Shown: positions 50,676 to 60,379 of the stretch, piece by piece
How the letters are laid out: each line of letters opens with the position of its first letter
How positions within the stretch are numbered: position 1 is the first letter of the stretch
Assembly: GCA_016722025.1 (NCBI GenBank)
Contig: JADKGZ010000021.1
Location: 1 to 64,000 of the forward strand
Reading direction: 5' to 3'
DNA: 64,000 nt
DNA from: Acidimicrobiaceae bacterium
Lineage (GTDB): Bacteria > Actinomycetota > Acidimicrobiia > Acidimicrobiales > Ilumatobacteraceae
Translations under genes and position numbers: made by a program
Notes under the pieces: generated by a model
Told to the model about the DNA's origin: nothing
Seen by the model: the letters and a program-made list of their open reading frames with translations, nothing else
The model's database searches: none

Positions 50676-52916
50676 CTACTGCTTACCCATCTCCGCGCGG
50701 TGTTCGGCAGTTCGGTCGGGGCCGGGGTCGTGGCCGATCAATTGCACCTCCACGCGATCCAGCGTGCCGGTGAACGGGAACGGCGATTCGTAGGTGGTCG
50801 CCACCGGCGCTCCGTTGTCGCAGCCGAGGTTCATCCCGCCGATCGGCATCCAGCCGCGGATGATCCGCGGGATCTCGACCGTGCCGACCACCACACCATC
50901 GACCTGCAGCTGCCCCTGGCCCGAGACGCGGTCCAGCTTGGTGAGGGTCCACGTGATCGTGTGGTCGCCGGGGGTCAGCGCGTCGACGCCACGTACCTCG
51001 TGGCGCTCGAGCGGAAAGTGGTAGTGGAAGCACGGCACACCGTCCTGCACGAACATCGCGTACCCGCCCCAACGGTCGCCGTCGGTGATCAGCGCACCCT
51101 CGCACCCGCCGCTCGGCACGGTGACGTGCGCGGTGATGATGTGGCTGGTGTTCTGCAGTTGTGGCGCCGAGTCCGACGGCACCCGCTCTAGCCCGGGCCA
51201 CAGCGTCCAACTGGCACGCACGGGGCGCCGCTTACGGGTGCCACCGCCGGCCCGTTCGTCGACCGGCAGCACCTTGTACTTGGCGGCTTCCTCCCACCAA
51301 CGCTCCACGAGCGAGCGCAGCACGTCGGGGTGGCGCTCGGCGAGATCGACGGTCTCGGAGAAGTCGTCGTCGAGGTGATACAGCTCCCACCGGTCGTCAT
51401 CGATCAGCGTGCGTGCGTCGTGCAGCGTGACCGCCTTCCACCCGTCGGCGACGATGCCGCGGTGCCCGAGCATCTCGAAGTGCTGCACCACCTTGCGCGT
51501 CGGGGCATCGGGTTCGTGGAACGTGTACGTCATCGGCGTGCCGTGCAGCGGCATCTGTGCGATGCCGTTCACCGTTGTCGGCAGCGGTGCCGCAACGACA
51601 TCGAGAATGGTGGGCGTCAGGTCGCTGACGTGGTGGAACTGGTGCCGCAGCGAGCCGGCCGAGTCGGCGGCCAGCCCCGCTGGCCAGTGCACCACGAGCG
51701 GGTCGCGCACACCACCGCCATGGGTGTTCTGCTTGTAGAACTTGCACGGCGTGTTGCCGGCCATAGCCCAGCCCAGCGGGTAGTTGTTGAACCACTGCGT
51801 CTCGCCGATCTCGTCGATCTTGTCGATCGACTGCGCCAGCGTCATCGGCGCCCGCTCGAAGTAGCGGCCCTGGTGCAGCGTGCCGGCGTGGCTGCCCTCC
51901 TGCGAGGCGCCGTTGTCGCTCATCACCACGAAGATCGTGTTGGTCAGCGCGCCGATGCGCTCGAGCGTGTCGATCATCCGACCGATCTCGCGGTCGGTGT
52001 GCGTGATCATCGCCGCGAACGCCGCCTGGAAGCGCACGTACAGCCGGCGCTCCTCGTCGGGCAGGTCGTCCCACACCGGCACGCCCGGATTGCGCGGCGG
52101 CAGCCGCGTCGTGCCGGGCACCAGGCCCATCGCCTGTTGGCGCGCAAGTCGGTCGGCGCGTGTGGCGTCCCACCCTTTCTCGAACACCGGCTCGTAGGCG
52201 TCGATCAGCTCCTTGGGCACGTGATGCGGCGAGTGGCCGGCGCCGAACGCGAGGTAGAGGAAGAACGGCTTGTCCGGCGCGACGGACTGCTGGTCGCTGA
52301 CGAACTTCACCGCGTGGTCCATCAGATCGGTGGTGAGGTGGTAACCGGCCGTGTCGGGCGTCGCGACGTGGTGGTTGTCCTCGGTGAGGAACGGCTCCCA
52401 GTGGTTCATCGCGCCGTCCATGAACCCGTAGAAGCGATCGAAGCCGCGCTGGGTCGGCCACTGGTAGAAGGGGCCGGACGGGCCGGTGTGGTGCATCGGC
52501 GTGAGGTGCCACTTACCGACCGCGAAGCTGTTCCATCCCTGCTCGCGCAGGATCTCCGGCAGCATCGCCGCCTCGCGCGAGATGGCGCCGCGGTACCCGT
52601 CGAAGCCGAGGTCGTAGTTCGCCAGCGTGCCCATGCCCACCGCGTGATGGTTGCGACCGGTGAGCAGCGACGCCCGCGTCGGGGAGCACAGCGATGTGGT
52701 GTGGAAGTTCGTGTAGCGCAGCCCACCCGACGCGAGACGGTCGATGTTGGGCGTCGCGATCTCGGACCCGTAACACCCGAAATCGGAGTAGCCGACGTCA
52801 TCGAAGACGCAGTACACGACGTTCGGCGTGCCCGGCGGTGGTGTCGGCTCGGCCGGCCAGAACGGGTCCGACTCGACCATCGTGCGGCCAAGCCGACGCG
52901 ACTCGTCACTCATCAT
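50676..52916 (-). CDS. Arylsulfatase (type I, formylglycine-dependent)
   Basis: A 746-aa sulfatase. The first metal site is in VFDDVGYSDFG and the active-site motif is C77-S-P-T-R81 in SLCSPTRASLLTGRNHH, where Cys77 would be converted to formylglycine. KWHLTP and the second metal region VVMSDNGASQEG also match. The C-terminal 200 residues form the extra beta domain of long arylsulfatases. No signal peptide is seen (N-terminus MMSDESRRLGR), so it may be cytoplasmic or exported by another route. ATG at 52913 is equally possible. Confidence 0.9.
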   Translation of the reverse strand: MMSDESRRLGRTMVESDPFWPAEPTPPPGTPNVVYCVFDDVGYSDFGCYGSEIATPNIDRLASGGLRYTNFHTTSLCSPTRASLLTGRNHHAVGMGTLANYDLGFDGYRGAISREAAMLPEILREQGWNSFAVGKWHLTPMHHTGPSGPFYQWPTQRGFDRFYGFMDGAMNHWEPFLTEDNHHVATPDTAGYHLTTDLMDHAVKFVSDQQSVAPDKPFFLYLAFGAGHSPHHVPKELIDAYEPVFEKGWDATRADRLARQQAMGLVPGTTRLPPRNPGVPVWDDLPDEERRLYVRFQAAFAAMITHTDREIGRMIDTLERIGALTNTIFVVMSDNGASQEGSHAGTLHQGRYFERAPMTLAQSIDKIDEIGETQWFNNYPLGWAMAGNTPCKFYKQNTHGGGVRDPLVVHWPAGLAADSAGSLRHQFHHVSDLTPTILDVVAAPLPTTVNGIAQMPLHGTPMTYTFHEPDAPTRKVVQHFEMLGHRGIVADGWKAVTLHDARTLIDDDRWELYHLDDDFSETVDLAERHPDVLRSLVERWWEEAAKYKVLPVDERAGGGTRKRRPVRASWTLWPGLERVPSDSAPQLQNTSHIITAHVTVPSGGCEGALITDGDRWGGYAMFVQDGVPCFHYHFPLERHEVRGVDALTPGDHTITWTLTKLDRVSGQGQLQVDGVVVGTVEIPRIIRGWMPIGGMNLGCDNGAPVATTYESPFPFTGTLDRVEVQLIGHDPGPDRTAEHRAEMGKQ

Positions 52917-53036
52917 CGTCCCCCGATCGTGGATCTACCGGAGTACCCCAACGCCGGCCCGCCGAATCTACTTGGCGTCACCATGCAGCAGGAACGGACC
53001 CTCGACGACCCGTCACGCCAGGCCGCTGGTCGCGGA

Positions 53037-53603
53037 TCAGACGGTACGGCCGAGGAAGTTGAGCATCTTCGTCTGCGCGTCGGCGCCTGGCACCGGCTTG
53101 ACGGCCGCGGCCATCATTCCCGGCATCCGCAGCACGTCGTCGGGCAGCGCCTTCCACGTGGCCAGCGTGTGCTTCACGAGGGCCGAGTCGAGTCGCTCGT
53201 CGACCTTTGCCGTGCGAGCCATGTCCCACGTGTGCGGCACGAGATCGGCAGCCATGAAGCCGACCAGCGTGTCGACCGTCATCGGGCCGAAGCCGGGCCC
53301 GAACGGGTCGTGGGCGATCGACTCGAGCACGTGCGCGTGGTCGAGCACCTGCAACGTCTGGTCGCGCAGCTTGATCCAAGCACCCAGTGGGTCGGCGCCG
53401 AGCTTCGGGGTCGACTTCGGCCCCTTGCCGGTGGCGGCGAAGCTCTTGATCATCGCCAGGTTGCCCGCCGCGTGCTCGTAGACGTCCTTGCCGGTCCAGC
53501 CCGCACACGGTGCCTTGCGCGAGAAGGCAGTCGGTTTGGCCATCTTCAGGACGTGCTCGAAGGCGTAGACGGCAGACGTGTACAGACGAAGGTTAGTGCT
53601 CAT
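53037..53603 (-). CDS. TIGR03086-family, mycothiol-dependent-enzyme-like (DinB superfamily) protein
   Basis: A 188-aa four-helix bundle protein. The typical actinobacterial signature CAGWTGKDVYEHAAGN near residue 33 and the metal-site region DLVPHTWDMARTA are present. Relatives include mycothiol-dependent maleylpyruvate isomerase; most members have no known substrate. It is next to the arylsulfatase gene on the same strand but 120 bp upstream, so linkage is uncertain. Confidence 0.8.
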   Translation of the reverse strand: MSTNLRLYTSAVYAFEHVLKMAKPTAFSRKAPCAGWTGKDVYEHAAGNLAMIKSFAATGKGPKSTPKLGADPLGAWIKLRDQTLQVLDHAHVLESIAHDPFGPGFGPMTVDTLVGFMAADLVPHTWDMARTAKVDERLDSALVKHTLATWKALPDDVLRMPGMMAAAVKPVPGADAQTKMLNFLGRTV

Positions 53604-53768
53604 GCCCGAACGCTACTTCAGTCTCAAAAGCGGCCGAACGCCTCGCTCACAGCCAGTGACGGCCGACTCCTCGTCGCGTCTGCCGGCGGCGCGACGCGAT
53701 CGAGCGACGGAGCGTGACACCATCGCTCGACGGATGCAACGCGAGACCGCGTGTGTCATCTTGTCGCC

Positions 53769-54266
53769 ATGAGCCGAGCAGATGATCGAGTGTCGAACGT
53801 GACGGCCGGTGTGCTGTTGACCGCCGCCGGTCTTCACGTCGCATGGGGCGCGGGGTCGTCGTTTCCATTCCGCTCGACGGCTGAGTTGACGGAGAACGTC
53901 GTGGGCTCGCCACACCCTCCGTCCCGGTCAGCGTGCTTCAGCGTCGCAGTGCTGCTCGGTGGCATCGCCGCGGCCGTTGCCGTGAGGCCACATCTCACGG
54001 TGCATCGGCGGCTGCTCCAGCTCACCTCGGCCGTACTCGGGCTTCGGGCCATTGCCGGGTTCGCCGGGCGAACCGACGTGCTCGTGCCTGGAAGCACCTC
54101 GGCGTTGTTCCGGCGCCGCGACCGTCAGATCTTCGCTCCCCTCTGCGCGCTGCTGTCAGCCGGAGTGTGGTCGTCGTCACGACGCTCGTCGCCCAAGACC
54201 GTCTCCCGAGATGCAGAGGCAGGCTCATCCTGTAGGCAGAGGTGGGTCGGTGGAATGCGGGCGTAG
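53769..54266 (+). CDS. DUF3995 membrane protein
   Basis: A 165-aa protein from ATG 53769 with four hydrophobic helices. The start VTAGVLLTAAGLHVAWGAGSS and the ENVVGSP loop match DUF3995. The last 35 residues are hydrophilic and Ser/Arg-rich. It ends 9 bp before the histidine kinase gene, so it may be in the same transcript, which would make it a candidate accessory or output protein of the two-component system. Confidence 0.75.
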   Translation: MSRADDRVSNVTAGVLLTAAGLHVAWGAGSSFPFRSTAELTENVVGSPHPPSRSACFSVAVLLGGIAAAVAVRPHLTVHRRLLQLTSAVLGLRAIAGFAGRTDVLVPGSTSALFRRRDRQIFAPLCALLSAGVWSSSRRSSPKTVSRDAEAGSSCRQRWVGGMRA

Positions 54267-54275
54267 GGTCGCGGG

Positions 54276-55505
54276 GTGGCCGTCCGTGTTGTCCTGAATC
54301 GCTGGCGGTCGTGGCTCTCCCGTCGCCGACGCGGGCTGGTCGACGGCACGCTGATGTGCGCGTGGCTGCTGATCGGTGCCGTGCATCTCGTCCGGCCCTC
54401 GTCGACCTTGTGGGCCGACTTCCCGACGCCACCCTTCACCGCACCCGACGTGGTCGCGTGGCTGCTGTTCGCTGGGGTGTGCGTTCCGCTGTACTGGTGG
54501 CGGCGCCGACCGGTGACGGCGTTCATGATGTCGTGGACGGCACTGGTCGCGTTGATCATCGGCGACTACATGGTCGGCTGGATGCCATTCGTCGCGTGGA
54601 TCCTGCTCTACGGAGTCGGAGCGTTCTCGTCGCGGCGTGGTGCCGTGGGGGTGAGCGGCCTCGTGGTGTTCGGGCTCCTCGTTGCCTGGGCGACCGACTA
54701 TCCGTTCTTCGACGCCACTGCGGTCGCACGCAACCTGGTGCTGATGGGCGGATGCCTGGGGTTGGGGCTGGTCGCCGGCGCAACGAAGCGCAATGCCGGG
54801 ATGAGAGTCGAGCTTGCCGAGCAGCGCACGCTCGTTGCGTCGGAGCGGGCCCACGCCTCGGTCATCGAGGAGCGACTCCGGCTTGCACGAGAGCTCCACG
54901 ACATCGTGGCGCACTCGATGAGTGTGATCAACGTGCAGGCATCGATGGGCTCGGCAGCGTTCGATGCACAACCCGAGCACACACGTCAGGCACTGGCCAA
55001 CATCGAGCAGACGAGTCGTGACACGCTGACAGAGCTGCGCGGGCTTCTCGGCGTGCTGCGGCGCGAGGACGGTTCGCGCGCCGAGGTGAGGCCCGCTCCA
55101 TCACTCCGCGACGTTGGCGCGCTCGCTGCACACCTCGAAAGCGTCGGAGTTGCTGTCACCATCGAGGCCGACGGCCTGCTCGAACTACCGGCTGTCGCGG
55201 ATGCGTTTGCGTATCGGATCGTTCAGGAGGCACTGACGAACGTGTTGAAGCACGCCAACGCCTCCAACGTGCATGTGTCGCTGCACGACGACGGTGAGGT
55301 CATGGACATCGTGGTACGCGACAACGGCCACGCGCCGGAATGCCGATCCGGCGATCGCACCATCGGCCATGGCCTGGTCGGGATGAGCGAGCGCGCAGCA
55401 GCGTTCGGTGGCACCGTCGAGGCCGGCCCGTCGGTTGGTGGAGGGTTCAGAGTGCACGCCACGGTCCCGCACCCTGTTGCGAGCGTTGTCGAGGCCGACT
55501 CATGA
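54276..55505 (+). CDS. NarL-type sensor histidine kinase
   Basis: A 409-aa membrane kinase from GTG 54276. Residues 20-170 contain about five or six hydrophobic helices. The HisKA_3 dimerisation domain has the phospho-acceptor H208 in LARELHDIVAHSMSV. The ATPase domain has IVQEALTNVLKHA (N box), VVRDNGHAPE (G1) and GHGLVGMSERAAAFGG (G2). The signal is unknown. The stop overlaps the response regulator start by 4 bp (ATGA). Confidence 0.92.
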   Translation: MAVRVVLNRWRSWLSRRRRGLVDGTLMCAWLLIGAVHLVRPSSTLWADFPTPPFTAPDVVAWLLFAGVCVPLYWWRRRPVTAFMMSWTALVALIIGDYMVGWMPFVAWILLYGVGAFSSRRGAVGVSGLVVFGLLVAWATDYPFFDATAVARNLVLMGGCLGLGLVAGATKRNAGMRVELAEQRTLVASERAHASVIEERLRLARELHDIVAHSMSVINVQASMGSAAFDAQPEHTRQALANIEQTSRDTLTELRGLLGVLRREDGSRAEVRPAPSLRDVGALAAHLESVGVAVTIEADGLLELPAVADAFAYRIVQEALTNVLKHANASNVHVSLHDDGEVMDIVVRDNGHAPECRSGDRTIGHGLVGMSERAAAFGGTVEAGPSVGGGFRVHATVPHPVASVVEADS

Positions 55506-56170
55506 TCCGGGTGCTCGTCGTCGATGATCAGGACCTGGTGCGAGAAGGTTTCGCCGTCATGCTGTCGCTGTGTGACGACATCGAGGTCGTCGGGCAGGCG
55601 AGCGATGGGAGCGAAGCCCTCGCCGTTGCGATCCACGAACGTCCCGATGTCGTGCTGATGGACATTCGCATGCCGGTGATGGACGGTCTCGAAGCAACCC
55701 GACGACTCGGCGCCGACAGCCGAACGGCATCGTGCAAGGTGGTGATCCTCACCACCTTCGATCTCGACGAGTACGTCTTCGAAGCACTCAGGCTCGGCGC
55801 CTCCGGGTTCCTTCTGAAGGACACGAGACGCGATCAGCTCATCGACGCAATCCGAGTCGTCGCTGCGGGCGAAGCGTTGCTCTCACCACGCATCACCCGC
55901 ACGATCATCGAGGAGTTCACGAGTCGACCGTCGATCGACACCGCCAAGGCGAAGCTGCTCGAAACGATCACCGAGCGCGAGCGCGATGTGCTGCTCTCGG
56001 TGGCTCGTGGCGCATCGAACGCGGAGATCGCCGAAGCACTGTTCATGGGCGCCGGCACCGTGAAGACGCACGTGAGCCACCTGCTCACCAAACTCGATGC
56101 GAGAGACCGAGCACAACTGGTGGTGTTCGCCTACGAGTCGGGCTTCATACGCGCCGGCCGGGACGAGTAG
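55502..56170 (+). CDS. NarL/FixJ-family response regulator
   Basis: A 222-aa regulator. The receiver domain has VVDDQDLVREG, phospho-acceptor D54 in VVLMDIRMPVMDG, the conserved Thr in VVILTTFD and Lys in FLLKDTRRD. The C-terminal LuxR-type HTH is ITERERDVLLSVARGASNAE followed by the recognition helix GTVKTHVSHLLTKL. Coupled to the histidine kinase, its cognate partner. Confidence 0.93.
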   Translation: MIRVLVVDDQDLVREGFAVMLSLCDDIEVVGQASDGSEALAVAIHERPDVVLMDIRMPVMDGLEATRRLGADSRTASCKVVILTTFDLDEYVFEALRLGASGFLLKDTRRDQLIDAIRVVAAGEALLSPRITRTIIEEFTSRPSIDTAKAKLLETITERERDVLLSVARGASNAEIAEALFMGAGTVKTHVSHLLTKLDARDRAQLVVFAYESGFIRAGRDE

Positions 56171-56217
56171 CCGCAGCCACGCCACCGGCCGGCCGGCTTC
56201 GCGGCGCGTGACGGCGC

Positions 56218-57687
56218 GTGACGGCGAGCGACGCGCGACGTACGGTGATCGACGTGAGCGAACAACACGACGAACGCGGGATGACCGGCACCGAAGCCAT
56301 GATGTGGCACATCGAGGCCGACCCCTGGATGTCGCCGAGCGGAGGGTCGATCACCATCTTCGACCGGCCGCTCGACGTTCCCCGGCTTCGGCGGCTGATG
56401 ACCAACGCCGTCAACAACGTGCCGCGGCTGCGCCAACGGGTGGTCGAGCCGGCAACGCCGCTGGGCACGCCCCACTGGACGACCGATCACGAGCTCGACC
56501 TCGACTGGCACGTGCGCCACATCGGCGCGCCCGGCGAGGGCACGCTGCGCGACCTGCTCGACTGGACGGCTCCGTGGCTGCAGGACCCGTACGACCGCAC
56601 CCGGCCGCTGTGGCAGTACGTCGCCATCGACAAGCTCGCCGACGGCCGCGGTGCGCTGGCGATGAAGCTGCACCACGTCGTCACCGACGGGTACGGAGCA
56701 GTGCGGATGGCGGGCGCCTACACCACCAAGAACCCCGACGACGAGGACCCGGTCGAGATCGACGTGGCGGCACTGCTTGCCGCCCAGACCGACCTGCCGC
56801 CGGGGCTCGCGGAGCAGGTGCGCGGTGCGGTGGCCGGCGCCCTGCGCGTGCCGGCCGGTGCGACGCGGGCGATCGCCCATGCGTTCGCTCACCCGGAACG
56901 ATTGGCGGCGCTGCGCAAGCAGCTCGACGACCTCACTCGCACCGCGTCCGACACGATGCACGGCGCCGGTTCACCGCTGTGGACCACCCGATCGCGGCGC
57001 CGCCACCTGGAGGCGTTGCACGTGCCGTTCGAGGCCGCCCACGACGCAGCGAAGGCGTTGCAGGGCAGCCTGAACGACTTCTTCGTCGCCGGCGCGGTCG
57101 ACGGCGCGGCGCGCTACCACGACGAGCTGGGCGCGACCCTGGAACGGCTGCACATCTCCTTTGTGGTGAGCACCCGCGGCGCGGCAACGGGGCCGCAGAA
57201 CGCGTTCACGCCGGTGCCCGTCGATGTGCCCACCGGGCCCATGTCGCCGGCCGAGCGGTTCGCCGTCGTGCGCGATCTGCTGCACAGCCGACGCGAGGAG
57301 GTGCACGGTGGTGGCCCGATCGCCAACGTGGCAGTGGTGGCGAACCTGCTGCCCACCTCGGTGGTCACCAGCATCGCTCGCAGCCAGGCAGCGCACATCG
57401 ACTTCGCGACGAGCAACCTGCCCGGCTTCCTGGGCGACTCGTACGTGGCGGGCGCTCGCGTCGAGCACACCTACGTGTTCGGTCCGGTGGCGGGCACCGC
57501 GTTCAACCTCACCGCCTACTCCACCGCCGGCAGCCTCGACCTCGGAATCCAGATCGATCCCGCCGCGGTCGCCGAGCCTGCCCGCTTGCGGGCCTGCATG
57601 GAAGCCGCCTACGCCGACCTCGTCGCCACCGCCACCCCACCGCGCCGCCGCGCCACGAAGCCGACGAAGCGGGCACCGAGTCGCTGA
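56218..57687 (+). CDS. Wax ester synthase/diacylglycerol acyltransferase family (WS/DGAT)
   Basis: A 489-aa acyltransferase that transfers fatty acyl-CoA to alcohols or diacylglycerol for storage lipid. The catalytic motif HHxxxDG is H152-H153-VVT-D157-G158. The start of the family (GMTGTEAMMWHIEADPWM) and the C-terminal YSTAGSLDLGIQIDP are also present. GTG 56218 and GTG 56254 are both possible starts. A minus-strand alcohol dehydrogenase gene that could supply fatty alcohols follows convergently. Confidence 0.88.
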   Translation: MTASDARRTVIDVSEQHDERGMTGTEAMMWHIEADPWMSPSGGSITIFDRPLDVPRLRRLMTNAVNNVPRLRQRVVEPATPLGTPHWTTDHELDLDWHVRHIGAPGEGTLRDLLDWTAPWLQDPYDRTRPLWQYVAIDKLADGRGALAMKLHHVVTDGYGAVRMAGAYTTKNPDDEDPVEIDVAALLAAQTDLPPGLAEQVRGAVAGALRVPAGATRAIAHAFAHPERLAALRKQLDDLTRTASDTMHGAGSPLWTTRSRRRHLEALHVPFEAAHDAAKALQGSLNDFFVAGAVDGAARYHDELGATLERLHISFVVSTRGAATGPQNAFTPVPVDVPTGPMSPAERFAVVRDLLHSRREEVHGGGPIANVAVVANLLPTSVVTSIARSQAAHIDFATSNLPGFLGDSYVAGARVEHTYVFGPVAGTAFNLTAYSTAGSLDLGIQIDPAAVAEPARLRACMEAAYADLVATATPPRRRATKPTKRAPSR

Positions 57688-57714
57688 GGACACCCCCACA
57701 CGGCGGGCCGTTGA

Positions 57715-58803
57715 TCAGCTGCCGGGGATGAGCACCGGCTTGATGGTGCCGCCGGCCAGCGACGATGCTTCGGCCTCGTTGATGCGGCTCATCGGGTACT
57801 GCTCGATGAGGCGATCGAACGGGAAGCGGCCGGCCTGCCACAGCTCGATCATGCGCGGGATGAACACATGCGGGTCGGCGCTGCCTTCGAGGATGCCGAG
57901 CGCGGTCTTGCCGACCAGCGCCGAACCATCGAGCACCAGGTCGCCCAACTGCACCCCTACGTAGCCGCACACACCGGTCATCCGCAGGCAGGCGAGCGCG
58001 GTCTTCATGACGGCCGGCACGCCCGTGGTGTCGAACGAGTACTGCGCGCCACCGCCGGTGACCCGTTGGATCTCGCCCAGCAGATCGGCGTCGTTGCCGT
58101 GGAACGTGTGCGTGGCGCCCAACTCGAGCGCCAGCGCGAGGCGGTGCTGCTGCAGGTCGACCGCGATGATCGTGGTCGCACCGGCGACAACGCCGGCCAT
58201 CACTGCCGCCAGGCCCACCGCGCCGACGCCGAACACCACCAGGCTCGTGCCCGGCTGCACCTTCATCGCCACCAAGATCGAGCCGGCACCAGTTTGGATG
58301 CCGCAACCCAGCGGCCCCATCAGCGCCAGCGGCAGCGACTTGTCGACCACCACCACGTTGCGATCGGACGCGAGGCAGTGCGAGGCGAACGACGACTGGC
58401 CGAACCAACGCGTCGCCACTTCGGCACCGCTCGCATCGGTGGCGCCGGTGGTGCCGTCGAGGTTGCGGCCCGACAGGTTGCGCGGCATGAACGTCGCGCA
58501 GTACGCGGGCTGGCCGGCCAGGCAGTTGGCGCACTCGCGGCACGAATCGAACGACAGCACCACATGATCGCCGACGGCCACGCTGGTGACCGCCGAGCCG
58601 ACGACCTCGACGACACCAGAGCCTTCGTGGCCGGTGACGATGGGCGTGGGCGCATACCCCACGCGGGGCAGCACATCGGTGTGGCACATGCCCGCGCCGA
58701 CGATGCGCACCAACACCTCGTGCGGGCCCGGCGCAGCCAGCTCCAGCGTCTCGATGACCAGCGGCCCTGCCGGGTCGCGCAGCACTGCGGCTTCGATCTG
58801 CAT
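57715..58803 (-). CDS. Zinc-dependent alcohol dehydrogenase (class III/aryl-alcohol type)
   Basis: A 362-aa medium-chain dehydrogenase. ATG 58803 follows GAAGGGGGC. The catalytic zinc site includes C in GAGMCHTDV and HE in VTGHEGSGVV; the structural zinc lobe is SCRECANCLAGQPAYC. The NAD site is VFGVGAVGLAAVMAG with an acidic residue after the next strand (IIAVDLQQHR), favouring NAD. The pattern ATRWFGQSSFA and GCGIQTGAG fits the aryl-alcohol/benzyl-alcohol group. Confidence 0.9.
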   Translation of the reverse strand: MQIEAAVLRDPAGPLVIETLELAAPGPHEVLVRIVGAGMCHTDVLPRVGYAPTPIVTGHEGSGVVEVVGSAVTSVAVGDHVVLSFDSCRECANCLAGQPAYCATFMPRNLSGRNLDGTTGATDASGAEVATRWFGQSSFASHCLASDRNVVVVDKSLPLALMGPLGCGIQTGAGSILVAMKVQPGTSLVVFGVGAVGLAAVMAGVVAGATTIIAVDLQQHRLALALELGATHTFHGNDADLLGEIQRVTGGGAQYSFDTTGVPAVMKTALACLRMTGVCGYVGVQLGDLVLDGSALVGKTALGILEGSADPHVFIPRMIELWQAGRFPFDRLIEQYPMSRINEAEASSLAGGTIKPVLIPGS

Positions 58804-58947
58804 GATGCCCCCTTCGTCTCGACGGCCGAAACCGCCCATCGACGGCCACCCCGGCCGTCACGCTTCCTCGCGGACCATAGCCCCCACCAACCGACGACAT
58901 CGGCTGGGACGCACGGCCCGCCACCGTGCGCCGGTAGCTTGCGTGTC

Positions 58948-59601
58948 ATGGCGGCGAACCCGAAGCCACAGCGCACCGCCGACGTGTCTGGCACGCCGAC
59001 CGATGCATCGACGGTCTTGGGCATCGTCGCTCAGCGCCTGCACTCCGAGCTGCACAACATCAACTGGCGCACCAGCCTGTTCGTCGCCTTGGCCAACTGC
59101 GTGCCGGCGCCGGCGGGCATTCGACTGCGTACCCAGTTGCTCCGCGCCGCGGGGATGCGCATGGGCACCGGCAGTGCGGTCGGTGGGCGCTTGCGACTGG
59201 TCGGCGAGGGTAGGGCCAGGGCGTCGCGGGTCACCATGGGCAGGAACTGCTGGATCAACGACTCGTGCAGCATCGACGCCAGCGACACCATCACGATGGG
59301 CGACGGCGTCGCGTTCGGGCACGAAGTGATGCTCATCACGTCGACGCACGAGATCGGCCCGCATCAGTACCGTGCGGGGAAGGACACGACCCAGCCGATC
59401 ACGATCGGCGACGGTGTGTGGATCGGAGCCCGTGCGGTGGTGCTGCCCGGTGTCACCATCGGCAACGGTTCGATCGTGGCCGCCGGTGCGGTGGTCAATC
59501 GCCCCGTCGGTTCCAACGTCCTCGTCGCCGGTGTTCCGGCTCGCTTCGTGAAGCACCTCGACGCGCCCGCATCGGCATCGGGCGTACAGTCGAGCGCGTG
59601 A
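58948..59601 (+). CDS. Hexapeptide-repeat acyltransferase
   Basis: A 217-aa left-handed beta-helix acyltransferase of the LacA/NodL/WbbJ type. Hexapeptide turns run from about residue 75 to 205 (TMGRNCWINDSCSID, ITIGDGVWIGARAVVLPGVT and GSIVAAGAVVNRPVG). The catalytic His is likely in LITSTHEIGPH. The N-terminal 60 residues are a helical extension. The TGA stop overlaps the GTG of the next gene (GTGA), so both are cotranscribed. The acceptor is unknown. Confidence 0.85.
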   Translation: MAANPKPQRTADVSGTPTDASTVLGIVAQRLHSELHNINWRTSLFVALANCVPAPAGIRLRTQLLRAAGMRMGTGSAVGGRLRLVGEGRARASRVTMGRNCWINDSCSIDASDTITMGDGVAFGHEVMLITSTHEIGPHQYRAGKDTTQPITIGDGVWIGARAVVLPGVTIGNGSIVAAGAVVNRPVGSNVLVAGVPARFVKHLDAPASASGVQSSA

Positions 59602-60356
59602 GCTTTCGAGTCGGAGCATCGTCGTACGACCGCTTCATGGGCAGGTACTCCGTGCCGCTCGCACCGCGCTTCGCCGACCTCGCATCGGTGGTAGCAGGCC
59701 AACGCGTGGTCGACGTCGGCTGCGGCCCCGGCGCTCTCACCGCCGAGCTCGTCGTGCGCGTCGGAGCGGCAGCGGTGGCCGCGGTCGACCCGTCGGAGTC
59801 GTTCGTCGCCGCGGCGCAGGAACGACACCCGACCGTCGAGGTGCACCGGGCCGCCGCCGAGCAGCTGCCGTTCGAGGACGACAGCTTCGACGCCGCAGTC
59901 GCGCAGCTGGTGGTGCACTTCATGGCCGACCCCATCGCCGGCCTGCGCGAGATGGCGCGCGTCACCCGGCCCGACGGTGTGGTGGCGGCGTGTGTGTGGG
60001 ACCACCAGGGTGGCTCTGGCCCACTCAGTCTCTTCTGGCGAGCCGTACATGATCTTGACGCGTCGTTCGCCGGTGAAGCCGGCTTGGCGGGTGCCGGCGA
60101 CGGCCAACTGGTGCGCTTGTTTCGCGAGGCCGGTCTGCGCCAGGTGGAACAGCACCTGCTCTGGGTTGCCGTCGAGCACGAGAGCTTCGAGGAGTGGTGG
60201 GAACCGTTCACGCTGGGCGTTGGCCCGGCGGGCGCGTACGTTGCCGGCCTCGATGCAGCGGGGCGAGCGCGCCTGCGCGAGCAGTGCCACAGGCTGGCCC
60301 CTGCGGCACCGTTCGTCGTGGAAGCGGCCGCATGGGCGGCGCGAGCCGTCGTGTGA
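59598..60356 (+). CDS. Class I SAM-dependent methyltransferase
   Basis: A 252-aa protein. Motif I is VVDVGCGPGALTAEL, followed by VAAVDPSESFVAAA, LPFEDDSFDAAVAQLVVHFM and VTRPDGVVAACVWD, as in the UbiE/Methyltransf_11 group. GTG 59598 overlaps the upstream acetyltransferase stop. The substrate is unknown; the coupling suggests both modify the same small molecule or wall component. Confidence 0.85.
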   Translation: MSFRVGASSYDRFMGRYSVPLAPRFADLASVVAGQRVVDVGCGPGALTAELVVRVGAAAVAAVDPSESFVAAAQERHPTVEVHRAAAEQLPFEDDSFDAAVAQLVVHFMADPIAGLREMARVTRPDGVVAACVWDHQGGSGPLSLFWRAVHDLDASFAGEAGLAGAGDGQLVRLFREAGLRQVEQHLLWVAVEHESFEEWWEPFTLGVGPAGAYVAGLDAAGRARLREQCHRLAPAAPFVVEAAAWAARAVV

Positions 60357-60379
60357 TCAGCGCGGCGGTGGCACAACGC